Source: Nitrospirillum amazonense
GTDB lineage: Bacteria; Pseudomonadota; Alphaproteobacteria; Azospirillales; Azospirillaceae
Assembly (NCBI RefSeq): GCF_007828035.1
Contig: NZ_VITV01000002.1
Location: 62,001-126,000 of the forward strand
Direction of reading: 5' to 3'
Length of the DNA stretch: 64,000 nucleotides
The translations under genes were made by a program, and so were the position numbers. Positions 26,097 to 34,687 of the stretch are shown in pieces. Within the stretch, counting starts at the first letter, position 1; every line of letters begins with the position of its first letter. The notes below the pieces were generated by a model that was given only the letters and a program-made list of their open reading frames with translations, was not told where the DNA came from and did no database searches.

Positions 26097-26648
26097 ATGA
26101 CCAATGCCAGCGAGGCCCTCACGACCGTGCGGCCCACGGTGCTGCCCTACAAGGGCGTCCTGCCCCGTATCCACCCCAGCGCCTTCCTGGCGAATGCCAT
26201 CGTTATCGGCGATGTGGAGATCGGGGAGGAGGCCAGCCTCTGGTACAACGTGGTTGTGCGCGGAGACGTGAACCAGATCCGCATCGGCAAGCGGACCAAC
26301 ATCCAGGACGGCACCACCGTTCACTGCACGCATGAGCGCTTCACCACGGTCATCGGCGACAATGTGACGATCGGGCACATGGCGCTGCTGCACGGCTGCG
26401 TCATCGAGGATGGCGCCTTCATCGGCATGAAGGCCTGCGTCATGGATGGCGCCGTGGTGGAAAGCGGCGCCATGGTCGCCGCCGGCGCCCTGGTGACCCC
26501 GGGCAAGCGGGTCAAGGCGGGGGAGCTTTGGGGCGGCAGCCCGGCGCGCCTGCTGCGCCCCCTGACGGAGCAGGACAAGGCCACGCTGCCCCTGACCGCG
26601 CCGCATTACGTCCGTCTCTCCCGGCAGTACCTCGACGAGATAGGGTGA
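26097..26648 (+). CDS. Gamma-class carbonic anhydrase family protein
   Basis: 183-residue trimeric left-handed beta-helix protein of the CamH/YrdA/PaaY-like group. The hexapeptide repeats run about residues 30-140, and the three zinc-ligand histidines are present: His76 (TTVHCT), His94 and His99 (IGHMALLHGC). RGDVNQIRIG supplies the usual Arg and Gln near the metal. It ends with a short helix (LSRQYLDEIG). Enzymes of this group either hydrate carbon dioxide or have unassigned roles; activity cannot be read from sequence. The AGGGAG ribosome-binding site is close upstream. Confidence 0.93.
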   Translation: MTNASEALTTVRPTVLPYKGVLPRIHPSAFLANAIVIGDVEIGEEASLWYNVVVRGDVNQIRIGKRTNIQDGTTVHCTHERFTTVIGDNVTIGHMALLHGCVIEDGAFIGMKACVMDGAVVESGAMVAAGALVTPGKRVKAGELWGGSPARLLRPLTEQDKATLPLTAPHYVRLSRQYLDEIG

Positions 26649-26809
26649 GCCGGGATGGGTTGCCGGACGGGCTGATTTGAGTCATGGTCAGCCGGGTCGC
26701 GCGTTGCATAATGGGAGGCGCGCTGATCATTTCGCGTGGGGACGCGGCATCGATAAGCCGTCTGGGCGTCCCCCGCGCATCACTTACGTGACCTGGTGGA
26801 GGGCTCTCC

Positions 26810-27034
26810 ATGACCAAGCCGTCACTACGAACCGATCATACCAAACGCCGTTTTCGTGCCACCGCTGCCCGCCAGGGGCGCCTGCTGGCCAAGTTGCGGC
26901 GCCCACACTGCCTATCGGCCATGGAGGCGAGCGAACAGGCCTTCCGCGCGGCCGGCGCGCTGGCGCTGGCGGAGGCTGTGTTCGGCGACCGAGGCAAGGC
27001 GCTGGCCTGGTTGCGCGCCGCCGGCTCTCCATGA
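26810..27034 (+). CDS. Short protein resembling a truncated DUF2384 (MbcA/ParS/Xre) antitoxin domain
   Basis: 74 residues. The N-terminal half is very basic (TKRRFRATAARQGRLLAKLR). The C-terminal half, ALALAEAVFGDRGKALAWLR, matches the start of the toxin-binding domain found in MbcA/ParS/Xre antitoxins, where the motif is normally followed by a PNxALGG step and a further 30-40 residues. Here the frame stops directly after AWLRAAGSP, so the domain would be incomplete, and no RES or other toxin gene is adjacent. It may be a remnant, or a short unrelated protein. There is a GGAGG-like site upstream of the ATG. Confidence 0.4.
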   Translation: MTKPSLRTDHTKRRFRATAARQGRLLAKLRRPHCLSAMEASEQAFRAAGALALAEAVFGDRGKALAWLRAAGSP

Positions 27035-27084
27035 CAGGCGCCGCCGGATAACATCGCCTGCCGGATACCGCTGGGCGCGTCGGG

Positions 27085-28011
27085 TCACGACGGCGCTTCG
27101 GCGTAGCGGATGATGCTCTGATTTTGGACGCTTGCGATCAGTTCGTCCGTACGGGCCAGAAGCTGCCGCAGCAGGCGCGAAGGATTGGCCTGGTTGTAGC
27201 CCAGGGTCAGGTCGACGGTCGGGGGCACGCCCTCCAGCGCCCTGGCCACGACGTTCGGCGTCAGTATGTTTTGCGCATACAGCGGCACCAGCGTGATGCC
27301 GCCCGTGGACGCGACCAGCGACATTGCCGACGATATGTTCTCGCCTTCGTACTTCGCCTTGAGCGTGATGCCAATCTTCGTGGCGTAGTCCTGGATCACC
27401 GACTGCAGGACCGGCGAGGTTCTGGCCGAACTGACATAGATTTCACCGGCAAGGTCCTGCGGCTGAATCTTCCTAAGGGAGGCCAGGCGATGGCCCGCCG
27501 GCAGCACGGCAATCACAGGCTCCTTCGCCAGCAATTTGAAGGATAGGCCCACGCTCTGGGCCTCGGGGCGGAGGAAGGCGACGTCCAGCCTGCCACGCAT
27601 CAGGGCGAGGGCGAGATCTGGGGACGAGAGGCTGCTCAGGGTGATTTCAACCTCCGGCGCTTCCTCGCGGATGATGCGCAGCAGATGAGGGAGCCACGTG
27701 ACCTCAAGCCCCACCATGAAGCCGATGGTGAGCATCGGCCTTTCCGGCTGTGCCATCCGGCGGGCGGCATCGGTCGCTGCCTCGACCTGCAGCAGCGCCA
27801 GCCGCGCGTGGTCAAGAAAAACGCGCCCTGCGGGGGTCAGTGTCACGCCGCGGGCCTGCCGCTCCAGCAGCGTCACGCCGACTTCCGCTTCCAGGTCGCG
27901 AATTTGCCGGCTCAGAGAGGGCTGCGAGGTGTTCAGCCGCCGTTGGGCGGCGGTCAGCAGGCCGCCTTCCTCCGCAACGGCGACGAAATACCGGAGATGC
28001 CGCAGTTCCAT
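27085..28011 (-). CDS. LysR-type transcriptional regulator
   Basis: 308-residue DNA-binding regulator: winged helix-turn-helix at about 1-60 (AAQRRLNTSQPSLSRQIRDL) and a periplasmic-binding-protein-like effector domain at about 90-300 (LTIGFMVGLEVTWLPHLL). It most resembles the HcaR/BenM side of the family. It is divergent from the hydrolase gene, with 123 bp between starts, the classical arrangement for a LysR protein controlling its neighbour and itself. The effector is unknown. This pair looks a little lower in GC than its surroundings, which would fit acquisition as a unit. Confidence 0.93.
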   Translation of the reverse strand: MELRHLRYFVAVAEEGGLLTAAQRRLNTSQPSLSRQIRDLEAEVGVTLLERQARGVTLTPAGRVFLDHARLALLQVEAATDAARRMAQPERPMLTIGFMVGLEVTWLPHLLRIIREEAPEVEITLSSLSSPDLALALMRGRLDVAFLRPEAQSVGLSFKLLAKEPVIAVLPAGHRLASLRKIQPQDLAGEIYVSSARTSPVLQSVIQDYATKIGITLKAKYEGENISSAMSLVASTGGITLVPLYAQNILTPNVVARALEGVPPTVDLTLGYNQANPSRLLRQLLARTDELIASVQNQSIIRYAEAPS

Positions 28012-28134
28012 CGAACCCCTCGTTATGCTTTTGAGGCATAGCTTGAACGTACAAGGTCTTTGTCGGCGGCAGAAGGGCCATTTACGCTCGCCCCGAAGTC
28101 TGAACCCGCACTGTGATTGAGACGGAGCGACGTG

Positions 28135-28953
28135 ATGCCGACCATTACCACGACGGACAACGTAACCCTCTTCTACAAGGATTGGGGTTCAGGCCAGCCG
28201 ATCGTTTTCAGCCACGGCTGGCCGCTTACGGCGGACGACTGGGACGCCCAGATGACCTTCTTCCTTCGCCACGGCTACCGGGTGATCGCTCACGACCGGC
28301 GTGGCCACGGCCGGTCCGACCAGCCGAGCACCGGCAACGACATGGACCACTGGGTTGCCGACCTCGCGGCCCTGACCGAGCACCTGGAGCTGCGCGATGC
28401 GGTCCATATCGGGCACTCCACAGGTGGCGGTGAGGTGGCTCGCTATGTGGCCCGCCACCCGGAGCGCGTCGCGAAGGCGGTACTGGTCGCTTCCCTGACG
28501 CCGAACATGTATCGGAGCGAGGACAACCCGTCCGGTCAGCCGCCGGAGTGGTTCGAAGCGATCCGCGCGGGTGTGCTGGGCAACCGATCGCAGTTCTACC
28601 GGTTCGTTCCAGAGAATCCGTTCTACGGCTACAACCTTGATGGGGCCGAGCCCTCGGAGGCGATCATCGCGAACTGGTGGCGTCAGGGCATGGCCGGCGG
28701 TGCGCTGGCCCACTACGCGACTGTCGACACGTGGCTGGAAGATTACAGCGAAGACCTCAAGAAGATTACGGTGCCGGTGCTGGTGATGCATGGCGAGGCC
28801 GATCAAGTCGTCCCCTTCGCCAGCTCCGTGCCGCGCGCGGTCGATCTGCTCAAGAATGGGTCGCTGAAGACCTATCCGGGCTACCCGCATGGCATGCTGA
28901 CCACGCATGCGGATGTCCTCAACCCCGACCTGCTCTCATTCATCAGGTCTTGA
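28135..28953 (+). CDS. Alpha/beta hydrolase, cofactor-free haloperoxidase type
   Basis: 272-residue soluble enzyme. The catalytic triad is visible: nucleophile Ser in GHSTGGGEVARY, Asp in HGEADQVVP, and His in YPHGM; the oxyanion region is FSHGWPLTADDW and HDRRGHGRSDQP. These strings are typical of the non-haem chloroperoxidase/arylesterase group, which hydrolyses esters and can make peracids. The start MPTITTTDNV was preferred over an open frame six codons longer because GGAG lies 8 bases upstream. Probably regulated by the divergent LysR gene. Confidence 0.92.
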   Translation: MPTITTTDNVTLFYKDWGSGQPIVFSHGWPLTADDWDAQMTFFLRHGYRVIAHDRRGHGRSDQPSTGNDMDHWVADLAALTEHLELRDAVHIGHSTGGGEVARYVARHPERVAKAVLVASLTPNMYRSEDNPSGQPPEWFEAIRAGVLGNRSQFYRFVPENPFYGYNLDGAEPSEAIIANWWRQGMAGGALAHYATVDTWLEDYSEDLKKITVPVLVMHGEADQVVPFASSVPRAVDLLKNGSLKTYPGYPHGMLTTHADVLNPDLLSFIRS

Positions 28954-29100
28954 CGGCACCGGCCACGGCTGAAAAGGGCTGAGGAAGGTTGCCGATGATC
29001 ACCCGGGGATGAATCATGCCGGGCTTCGGCCGGTGCGAAGAGGCGATTGGTGGCAAGGCCTCTTCACACCGGCGCAGGCCGCCTGCGGGTTGGAACTGCC

Positions 29101-29871
29101 TCAGCCCAGGTTGAAATGGGTGATGGCGGCGGCGATGTCGTCGCCAAAGCTAGGGCCCAGCCGCACGGTCGCCACCTCGCCGGGCACGCCCTTCAGGCTG
29201 GCGGCGTCCAGGCTGGTCAGCAGCGCCATGGGCACGCTTTCGGTCAGGGAGATGGCCTTCAGCGCGCGGATCAGGTCCACTCCGCCGAGGCCGTCCATGA
29301 CGGCGGACGCGATGATCATGTCCGGCGGTACGCGCACGGCCACGGCCAGCGCCTCGATGGGATCGGCCAGGGTGTTGACCTTGAAGCCGCAGGCCGCCAA
29401 TTCCGCCGCCACCCGGCGGGCCACGATCTTGTTGGGACTGACCAGCATGATGTCGACGTCGTGGACTTCCACGTCGGCAATGTCGAACTCATAGCGCGAG
29501 GGCAGGGCGCGGATGACGGCGTTGGTGGCCGCCAGGTCCGGCGTGTCGTCCCGGTCCGCGGCCTCGGCGATGCGATCGGCGAACGTGTGCAGGTCGACGA
29601 TCTGGCTTTCCGTCAGATCCTTCAGGCCCGTCAGGTAGGCCTCCAGACGCTGGGCGATCAGGCTGACCAGGGGGAAGCCGAAGGAGGTGCCGGAACCACG
29701 CAGGCTGTGGGCGTCGCGGCGGATGGCCAGCAGGCCGTCGGCGGTGGGGATGCGCCCCAGCGACACCGCCTTCAGCGTCTCATACAGCGCGCCCAGGCGA
29801 TCATGGACGTCGTCGCGGAACTCGACCTTGAGCTGTTCAACAAGATCGTCGAAATCGGTCTGCTCAACCAT
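29101..29871 (-). CDS. Hpt protein with degenerate receiver domain
   Basis: 256 residues. An N-terminal Hpt domain (about 1-115) carries the phospho-histidine in RRDAHSLRGSGTSFGF, very like the Hpt of the diguanylate cyclase at 5.5-7.2 kb. It is followed by a receiver-like fold (about 140-255) in which the acidic pair is replaced (IMLVSPNK) and the phospho-Asp position is lost (MIIASAVMDGLGG). The protein can therefore relay phosphate through the histidine, but the second domain is probably a non-phosphorylated interaction module. It stands alone with no kinase adjacent. The start at MVEQTDF was chosen over a slightly longer frame. Confidence 0.85.
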   Translation of the reverse strand: MVEQTDFDDLVEQLKVEFRDDVHDRLGALYETLKAVSLGRIPTADGLLAIRRDAHSLRGSGTSFGFPLVSLIAQRLEAYLTGLKDLTESQIVDLHTFADRIAEAADRDDTPDLAATNAVIRALPSRYEFDIADVEVHDVDIMLVSPNKIVARRVAAELAACGFKVNTLADPIEALAVAVRVPPDMIIASAVMDGLGGVDLIRALKAISLTESVPMALLTSLDAASLKGVPGEVATVRLGPSFGDDIAAAITHFNLG

Positions 29872-29981
29872 GGCGCCCCTCAAACATATCCCGTGGATCT
29901 AGCCCGCGGGTGCGCCGGAGCGCAAGACGCGGACCGTCGCGGCGCTCCAGTGCATTGGTATCGGTTGGTGGTGCTTCAATG

Positions 29982-30010
29982 AAAAAGGCCGCCCGGGGTG
30001 GGCGGCCTTT
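29982..30010 (-). terminator. Rho-independent terminator of hemA
   Basis: Perfect 11-bp stem AAAGGCCGCCC / GGGCGGCCTTT with a 5-base loop, 16 bp beyond the hemA stop. On the minus strand it is followed by a run of Ts. Confidence 0.9.
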
Positions 30011-30025
30011 CATCAGGTGACGGCC

Positions 30026-31243
30026 TCAGGCCGCTTTGCGCAGTTCCAGCCTGCTCCACACGTCCAGCAAGGCATCCACCAGGCGGGCCATGTGATGGTC
30101 GTCGTGGAAGGGCGTGGGCGTGATGCGCAGCCGTTCCGTGCCCCTGGGCACGGTGGGGTAATTGATGGGCTGGACATAGATGTCGTGCTTGGTCAGCAGA
30201 TCGTCGCTGGCCTGCTTGCACAGGCGCGGATCGCCCACCAGCACCGGCACGATGTGGCTGACAGATGGCATGACCGGCAGCCCGGCCTCCGTCAGCAGAC
30301 GCTTCAGCGTGGCCGCCCGTTCCTGATGCAGCACGCGCAGCTCGTCATGCTCCTTCAGGTAGCGGACGGAGGCGGCGGCGCCGGCGGCGATGACCGGGGC
30401 GATGGAGGTGGTGAAGATGAAGCTGGAGGCGAAGCTGCGCACGCAGTCGACCAGGGCGGCCGAACCGGTGATGTAGCCGCCCATCAGGCCAAATGCCTTG
30501 CCCAGCGTGCCCTCGATGACCGTCAACCGGTCCAGCACGCCGTCACGCTCCGCCACGCCGGCACCCCGGGCGCCGTACATGCCCACGGCATGGACCTCAT
30601 CCAGATAGGTCATGGCGCCGTGCTTGTCCGCCACGTCGCAGATCTCGGCGATGGGGGCGATGTCGCCGTCCATGCTGTAGACGCTTTCGAACGCCACCAG
30701 CTTGGGGCGGTCGGCCGGGTATCGGCTCAGCAACTGGTCCAGATGCTCGGGGTCGTTGTGGCGGAAAATATGCTTCTCAGCACCACTGTGCCGGATGCCC
30801 TCGATCATCGAGGCATGGTTCAGCGCGTCGGAGAAGACGACGCAATTGGGCAACAGCTTGGGCAGCGTCGACAGCGACGCCTCATTGGAGATGTAGCCCG
30901 AGGTGAACAGCAGCGCCGCTTCCTTGCGGTGCAGGTCCGCCAGCTCCCGCTCCAGCAGCACGTGGTAGTGGTTGGTGCCGGAGATGTTGCGGGTGCCGCC
31001 GGCGCCGGCGCCGGACTTGGCCAGCGCCTCGCGCATGGCCGCCAGCACCACCGGGTTCTGGCCCTGGCCCAGATAGTCGTTGCTGCACCACACGGTCACG
31101 TCGCGCGGCGGCTCATCCGGGGAAGGGTAGTAGGAGGCGATCGGAAACTCACCCACGCGGCGTTCCAGATCGGCGAACACGCGATAGCGGCCCTCGCGGC
31201 GAAGGCCATCGATCTGGGAGCGGAAAAAGGCTTCGTAATCCAT
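30026..31243 (-). CDS. hemA: 5-aminolevulinate synthase
   Basis: PLP enzyme that condenses glycine with succinyl-CoA to 5-aminolevulinate, the first step of haem and other tetrapyrroles by the C4 route typical of alphaproteobacteria. 405 residues. PLP lysine Lys249 lies in [14 protein letters not shown], close to the numbering of the Rhodobacter enzyme. [10 protein letters not shown] carries the PLP-binding Asp and His, and the glycine-binding region [11 protein letters not shown] is intact. The start MDYEAFF has AAGGAG 10 bases upstream; the 25 codons open before it are not conserved-looking. An FNR-type box lies about 200 bp upstream, suggesting oxygen control. Confidence 0.97.
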   Translation of the reverse strand: MDYEAFFRSQIDGLRREGRYRVFADLERRVGEFPIASYYPSPDEPPRDVTVWCSNDYLGQGQNPVVLAAMREALAKSGAGAGGTRNISGTNHYHVLLERELADLHRKEAALLFTSGYISNEASLSTLPKLLPNCVVFSDALNHASMIEGIRHSGAEKHIFRHNDPEHLDQLLSRYPADRPKLVAFESVYSMDGDIAPIAEICDVADKHGAMTYLDEVHAVGMYGARGAGVAERDGVLDRLTVIEGTLGKAFGLMGGYITGSAALVDCVRSFASSFIFTTSIAPVIAAGAAASVRYLKEHDELRVLHQERAATLKRLLTEAGLPVMPSVSHIVPVLVGDPRLCKQASDDLLTKHDIYVQPINYPTVPRGTERLRITPTPFHDDHHMARLVDALLDVWSRLELRKAA

Positions 31244-31596
31244 CTGTCCGATGGCTCCTTCGTGGAGCGGTCCTCTAATCCTAGAAGACCGGCGGCAAGC
31301 TACCGGTCGACACGACAACCATCACCGACCAAGTGCTCACTGTCCTCATAGTGGGCAGCGAAATCACCGCTGGCAAGTGCCGGCAGGCCGCGACCGAGCA
31401 GAAGTACCATGCCAGTGGACCGGGGCCATCAGCTTTGATGTTGATCAATTCGGCGGGCAAATGGACCTTAACCCCGAAAGCCCGGGGTGAAAAGCCCGGA
31501 TCCGCTGGACAAATTGCCCAAGCGGTCCGTCTTTGGTCGAACACGGCCTTTTGAGCGGGCGCAACGATATTTTCCATGGACCGGGATGATGGGTAA
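31244..31596. other. 353-bp region upstream of hemA
   Basis: No gene. It contains the FNR-type box at 31435-31448 and presumably the hemA promoter. The MocR-like gene ends at its far side, transcribed in the same direction as hemA. Confidence 0.65.
31435..31448. promoter_or_regulatory. FNR/FixK-type binding site upstream of hemA
   Basis: TTGAT-GTTG-ATCAA matches the consensus TTGAT-N4-ATCAA exactly. Its centre is about 199 bp before the hemA start codon. FnrL controls hemA in Rhodobacter sphaeroides, so the site fits the gene it precedes. Confidence 0.75.
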
Positions 31597-33144
31597 TCAA
31601 TAGGCGCAGGCGGTACCGCTGGCATGCGCCTCCAGCGTCTCGGCCAGGCGCTGCGCCGCCTTCAGGATCAGGGGTGGGGGGAAGGCGGCATAGCCCAGCA
31701 CCAGGCCCTGGGTGCCGCCCCGGCCGGCGTGGAAGCTGCTGAGCGGCGTCACGTCAATGGACCGCGCGCGCGCCGCCTGGCGCAGGGCGATGTCGGGGGC
31801 CAGGGTGGGGGAAATGCCGGGTACCGTCTTCAGGGCCAGTCCGTCGGCCAGCTTGGCCGCCATCTGCAGCCCGGCCGCCGCCGGCGTCAGGGTCAGCGCG
31901 CCGGCCCACAGGCGGCGGGCGGCATCGATCAGCGTCTCGCGCCGTTCCTGGTAGGTCAGGCGAGAGCGGCGCAGGTGGGAGGCAAGGTGCCCTTCGTCGA
32001 TGAACTCCGCCAGCGCGCTCTGCTCCACCACGGGGGCGTGCAACTCGAACAGGGCGCGCATCTCCAGCGCCCGGTCCAGCAGGTGGTCCGGCACCACGAG
32101 ATAGGCGATGCGCAGGCCGGGGTAGAGAATACGCTCGAACCCGCCGACATGCAGCACGCGGCCGCCCCGCTGGGCGGCCCGGTCCCCCAGGTGGGCCCCG
32201 GGGCGATCCCCCAAGCGGTCAAGGCTCATGAGGGTGGCCGGCGGGCGGGTTTCGAAGGTGAAGCCGCCGTCGCCGTCATCCTCGATCACGTGGGCGTCGG
32301 CGCGCGCGGCCCAGTCCAGCAGGGCTTGGCGGCGTTCCAGGCTCATGACCGTGCCCAGCGGCATCTGGCAGTTGGCGGTGACCACGGCCAGCCGGGCATC
32401 CGGCGCCAGGGCCGCGCCTTTGGCGGGATCCAGCCCGTCGGCATCGGCTGGAACGGGTACGGGCGTCATGCCCAGGCGTCGCACCAGGGCTTGCGTCAGG
32501 GGGCAGCCGGGATCCTCCGTCCACACCCGGTCGCCCGGGCTGGCGGCCAGGCCCACCGCCAGGTCCAGGGCGGCGGCGCGGCCGGGCAGGATCAGGATCT
32601 GGTCGGGATGGCAGCGCAGGCCACGGCTGGCCTCCAGGAAGCTGGCCAGCGCCACGCGCAAGGGGCGCCAGCCGGGGGCGCTGTCCCGCTCCAGCGCGCG
32701 GGCCGAGAGGCTGCGCCAGGAACGGCTGAGCACTCGGCGCCAGGCCTCGATGTCCAGCTGGTCACCGGCGGCGATGCCGGGACGGAAAGGCAGGGTGGGC
32801 GACGGCAGGGCCGTTTCCGCCGGCCCCGGGCCCTGGGCGCGCGGCGCCGGGGCCCGAACCTCGGCCGGGGCGTAGTCGGGGGGCAGGTTTTCCACCACGA
32901 AGGTGCCGGATCCCACGCGGGATTCCAGGTAGCCCTCGGCCGTTAGGCGCTCGATTGCCGCCACGGCGGTGTTGCGCGACAGGCCCATGTCGCGGGCCAG
33001 GGTGCGGGTGGAGGGCAGGCGCTCGCCGGGCGCCACCACGCCGGTGGCGATGGCATGGCGCAGGCGGTCGAACAGGCGCTGTTGCAGGGAGCCGCCTTCA
33101 CCGCCGTCCGTCAGCGTGAGCAGGGGCCCGCGTCGGCTTTTCAT
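31597..33144 (-). CDS. MocR-type regulator (GntR + aminotransferase-like) lacking the PLP lysine
   Basis: 515 residues: GntR winged helix at about 15-85 (RLPSTRTLARDMGLSRNTAV, then RVGSGTFVV) joined by a linker to an aminotransferase-like domain from about 125. MocR proteins normally bind PLP through the Lys of SFSKTLxPGLR; here the same place reads GGFERILYPGLR, with Arg338 instead. The EDDYDSEF motif is EDDGDGGF (Tyr lost), and VTPxHQ-PTG reads VTANCQMPLG. About 14 residues also appear inserted before the lysine position. DNA binding looks intact, so it may sense something other than PLP or act without a ligand. It probably precedes hemA in the same direction but is separated from it by 353 bp. 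Confidence 0.88.
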   Translation of the reverse strand: MKSRRGPLLTLTDGGEGGSLQQRLFDRLRHAIATGVVAPGERLPSTRTLARDMGLSRNTAVAAIERLTAEGYLESRVGSGTFVVENLPPDYAPAEVRAPAPRAQGPGPAETALPSPTLPFRPGIAAGDQLDIEAWRRVLSRSWRSLSARALERDSAPGWRPLRVALASFLEASRGLRCHPDQILILPGRAAALDLAVGLAASPGDRVWTEDPGCPLTQALVRRLGMTPVPVPADADGLDPAKGAALAPDARLAVVTANCQMPLGTVMSLERRQALLDWAARADAHVIEDDGDGGFTFETRPPATLMSLDRLGDRPGAHLGDRAAQRGGRVLHVGGFERILYPGLRIAYLVVPDHLLDRALEMRALFELHAPVVEQSALAEFIDEGHLASHLRRSRLTYQERRETLIDAARRLWAGALTLTPAAAGLQMAAKLADGLALKTVPGISPTLAPDIALRQAARARSIDVTPLSSFHAGRGGTQGLVLGYAAFPPPLILKAAQRLAETLEAHASGTACAY

Positions 33145-33197
33145 GGGGCGTCTCCGAGGGGGGAGCAGGGCGGCCGGAACTGTCGGCCGAAGGGAAG

Positions 33198-33232
33198 CCG
33201 GCGGACGGCGCTACGCGCTCGCCGTCCGCCGG
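33198..33232. terminator. 13-bp GC hairpin between the PepSY and MocR-like genes
   Basis: Perfect stem CCGGCGGACGGCG / CGCCGTCCGCCGG with a 9-base loop. It lies downstream of the PepSY gene and upstream of the MocR-like gene, both on the minus strand. A second short hairpin (GGGCCGCC-a-GGCGGCCC) is at 33331-33347. Neither has a T-run. Confidence 0.45.
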
Positions 33233-33383
33233 GTGCGATCGGGGATGGCCACACGACCATCAGGCCATCCCGTTTCGAACCGGTGGCGGGGAAGGGGCGC
33301 CACCACCACCGGTCTCGCATCGGTGCGGAGGGGCCGCCAGGCGGCCCACGATTCCCCGTCGGGGCTCCGCGGAAGGGGAAGGG

Positions 33384-33650
33384 TTAGCGGTCCAGTACCT
33401 TGCCGCTGGTGGCGTCGACGCGGAAGGACTTCAGCGGAATGCCCTCGGCGGTGACGACGGGGACGTTGTAGTACTCGTCCTTGCGGGTGGCACTGCCGAC
33501 ACGCAGGTTGGCCTTGTCGTGGGCCTGCAGATAAGCCTGGACAGCCTTGCGGGCGTCAGAGCTGCTGACCATCGCGTCGTCGGCGAAGGCCGGGGCGGCG
33601 GCGCCCACCAGCAGGGCGGTGGCGGTCATCAGGGCGGCGAAACGGTTCAT
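33384..33650 (-). CDS. Secreted PepSY-like protein
   Basis: 88 residues with a clear Sec signal peptide (MNRFAALMTATALLVGAAAP, cleavage after AFA) and a mature part of about 65 residues with a single PepSY-like unit: a helix (ARKAVQAYLQAHD), strands (YYNVPVVTAEG) and the closing FRVDATSGKVL. Such small periplasmic PepSY proteins are thought to inhibit or chaperone other proteins; the function here is inferred only. It is divergent from the OmpR/EnvZ-type pair, an arrangement often seen when the small protein is under control of, or modulates, the two-component system. Confidence 0.75.
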   Translation of the reverse strand: MNRFAALMTATALLVGAAAPAFADDAMVSSSDARKAVQAYLQAHDKANLRVGSATRKDEYYNVPVVTAEGIPLKSFRVDATSGKVLDR

Positions 33651-33830
33651 GGTGGTTCTCCTCGGGTGGGGGCTTTTAGCGGGCCGCCGGGTGGGTTTGG
33701 CTGAAGTTTGGCCCCCGGGGCCTCAGGCTTTCCTGTTTTCGTTGACGGTCCCATCTGACCATGGCCCTGTTTCGCCGAGATTTCCGCCAGGCCGGTCGAA
33801 TGAAACAGTGCGTAACCGGCCTTGCGGGCA

Positions 33831-33847
33831 TTTACAGTGTCGTTACA
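33831..33847. promoter_or_regulatory. Possible OmpR-family direct repeat
   Basis: TTTACA and GTTACA begin exactly 11 bp apart, about one helical turn, which is the spacing used by OmpR/PhoB-family regulators. The site is about 125 bp before the response-regulator start in the 320-bp divergent region (33651-33970), which otherwise shows no gene. It could serve autoregulation. Confidence 0.35.
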
Positions 33848-33970
33848 ACATCCCCGTCGGACGCGACGGAGATTGCCGGTACAGTTGTCCATGCTCGGAT
33901 ACGCCCTTTGGGAAGCGCCTTGTGAGGCGTTGTCCGGCGGGCGGGTTCGGGCCCGCATATGGGACGAGAG

Positions 33971-34687
33971 ATGTCTGAGAACATTCATCTGCTGGTGGTC
34001 GACGACGACCGGGAAATCCGCGACCTGCTGACCCGCTACCTGACCCGCCACGGCTACCGCGTCACCGCCGCTCGCGACGGACAGGAAATGCGCAAGTTCC
34101 TGGCCGACCGGAACATCGACCTGATCGTCCTTGACCTGATGCTGCCCGGCGAGGACGGCCTGGCCCTCTGTCGCGCCATCCGCGCGGAATCCGGCCCGCC
34201 GGTGGTCATGCTGTCGGCCATGGGCGAGGACGCCGACCGCATCCTGGGCCTGGAGATTGGGGCCGACGACTACCTGCCCAAACCCTTCAACCCGCGCGAG
34301 CTGGTGGCGCGCATCAAGGCCGTGCTGCGCCGGTCGCAGGCGGCCAACGTGGGCGGCAGCCCGGCGGCGGGCGCCTTCAGCTTCGCCGGCTACATGCTGG
34401 ACCCCGCCCAGCGCCGCCTCAGCGCCGCCTCGGGCGAGGAGATCGCGCTGACGGCCGGGGAATATGAGCTGCTGCTGGCCCTGGTGCAGCGGCCCCGCCG
34501 CGTGCTGTCGCGCGACGACCTGCTGGAAATCACCCGCGGCCGCGCCGCCGGCCCCTTCGACAGGTCCATCGACGTGCAGATCAGCCGCCTGCGCCGCAAG
34601 ATCGAGACCGACCCCGCCGACCCCGCCATCATCAAGACGGTGCGATCCGGCGGCTATATCTTCTCCGCCGAGGTCGGCACGCCATGA
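33971..34687 (+). CDS. OmpR-family response regulator
   Basis: 238 residues: receiver with acidic pair Asp11-Asp12 (LLVVDDDREI), phospho-acceptor Asp55 (LIVLDLMLPGEDG) and Lys in YLPKPFNP, then a winged-helix output domain ending SRLRRKIETDP and VRSGGYIF. The start at MSENIHL was chosen; an upstream in-frame ATG at 33959 is possible. The TGA overlaps the ATG of the kinase gene (ATGA), so the two proteins are translationally coupled. Targets are unknown; the divergent PepSY gene is the most obvious candidate. Confidence 0.94.
   Translation: MSENIHLLVVDDDREIRDLLTRYLTRHGYRVTAARDGQEMRKFLADRNIDLIVLDLMLPGEDGLALCRAIRAESGPPVVMLSAMGEDADRILGLEIGADDYLPKPFNPRELVARIKAVLRRSQAANVGGSPAAGAFSFAGYMLDPAQRRLSAASGEEIALTAGEYELLLALVQRPRRVLSRDDLLEITRGRAAGPFDRSIDVQISRLRRKIETDPADPAIIKTVRSGGYIFSAEVGTP

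Noticed and set aside
25915-26100. A 61-codon frame overlapping the start of the carbonic anhydrase gene
   Set aside because: It runs through the 23-bp palindrome, has an Arg/Met-rich composition and no ribosome-binding site; probably non-coding.
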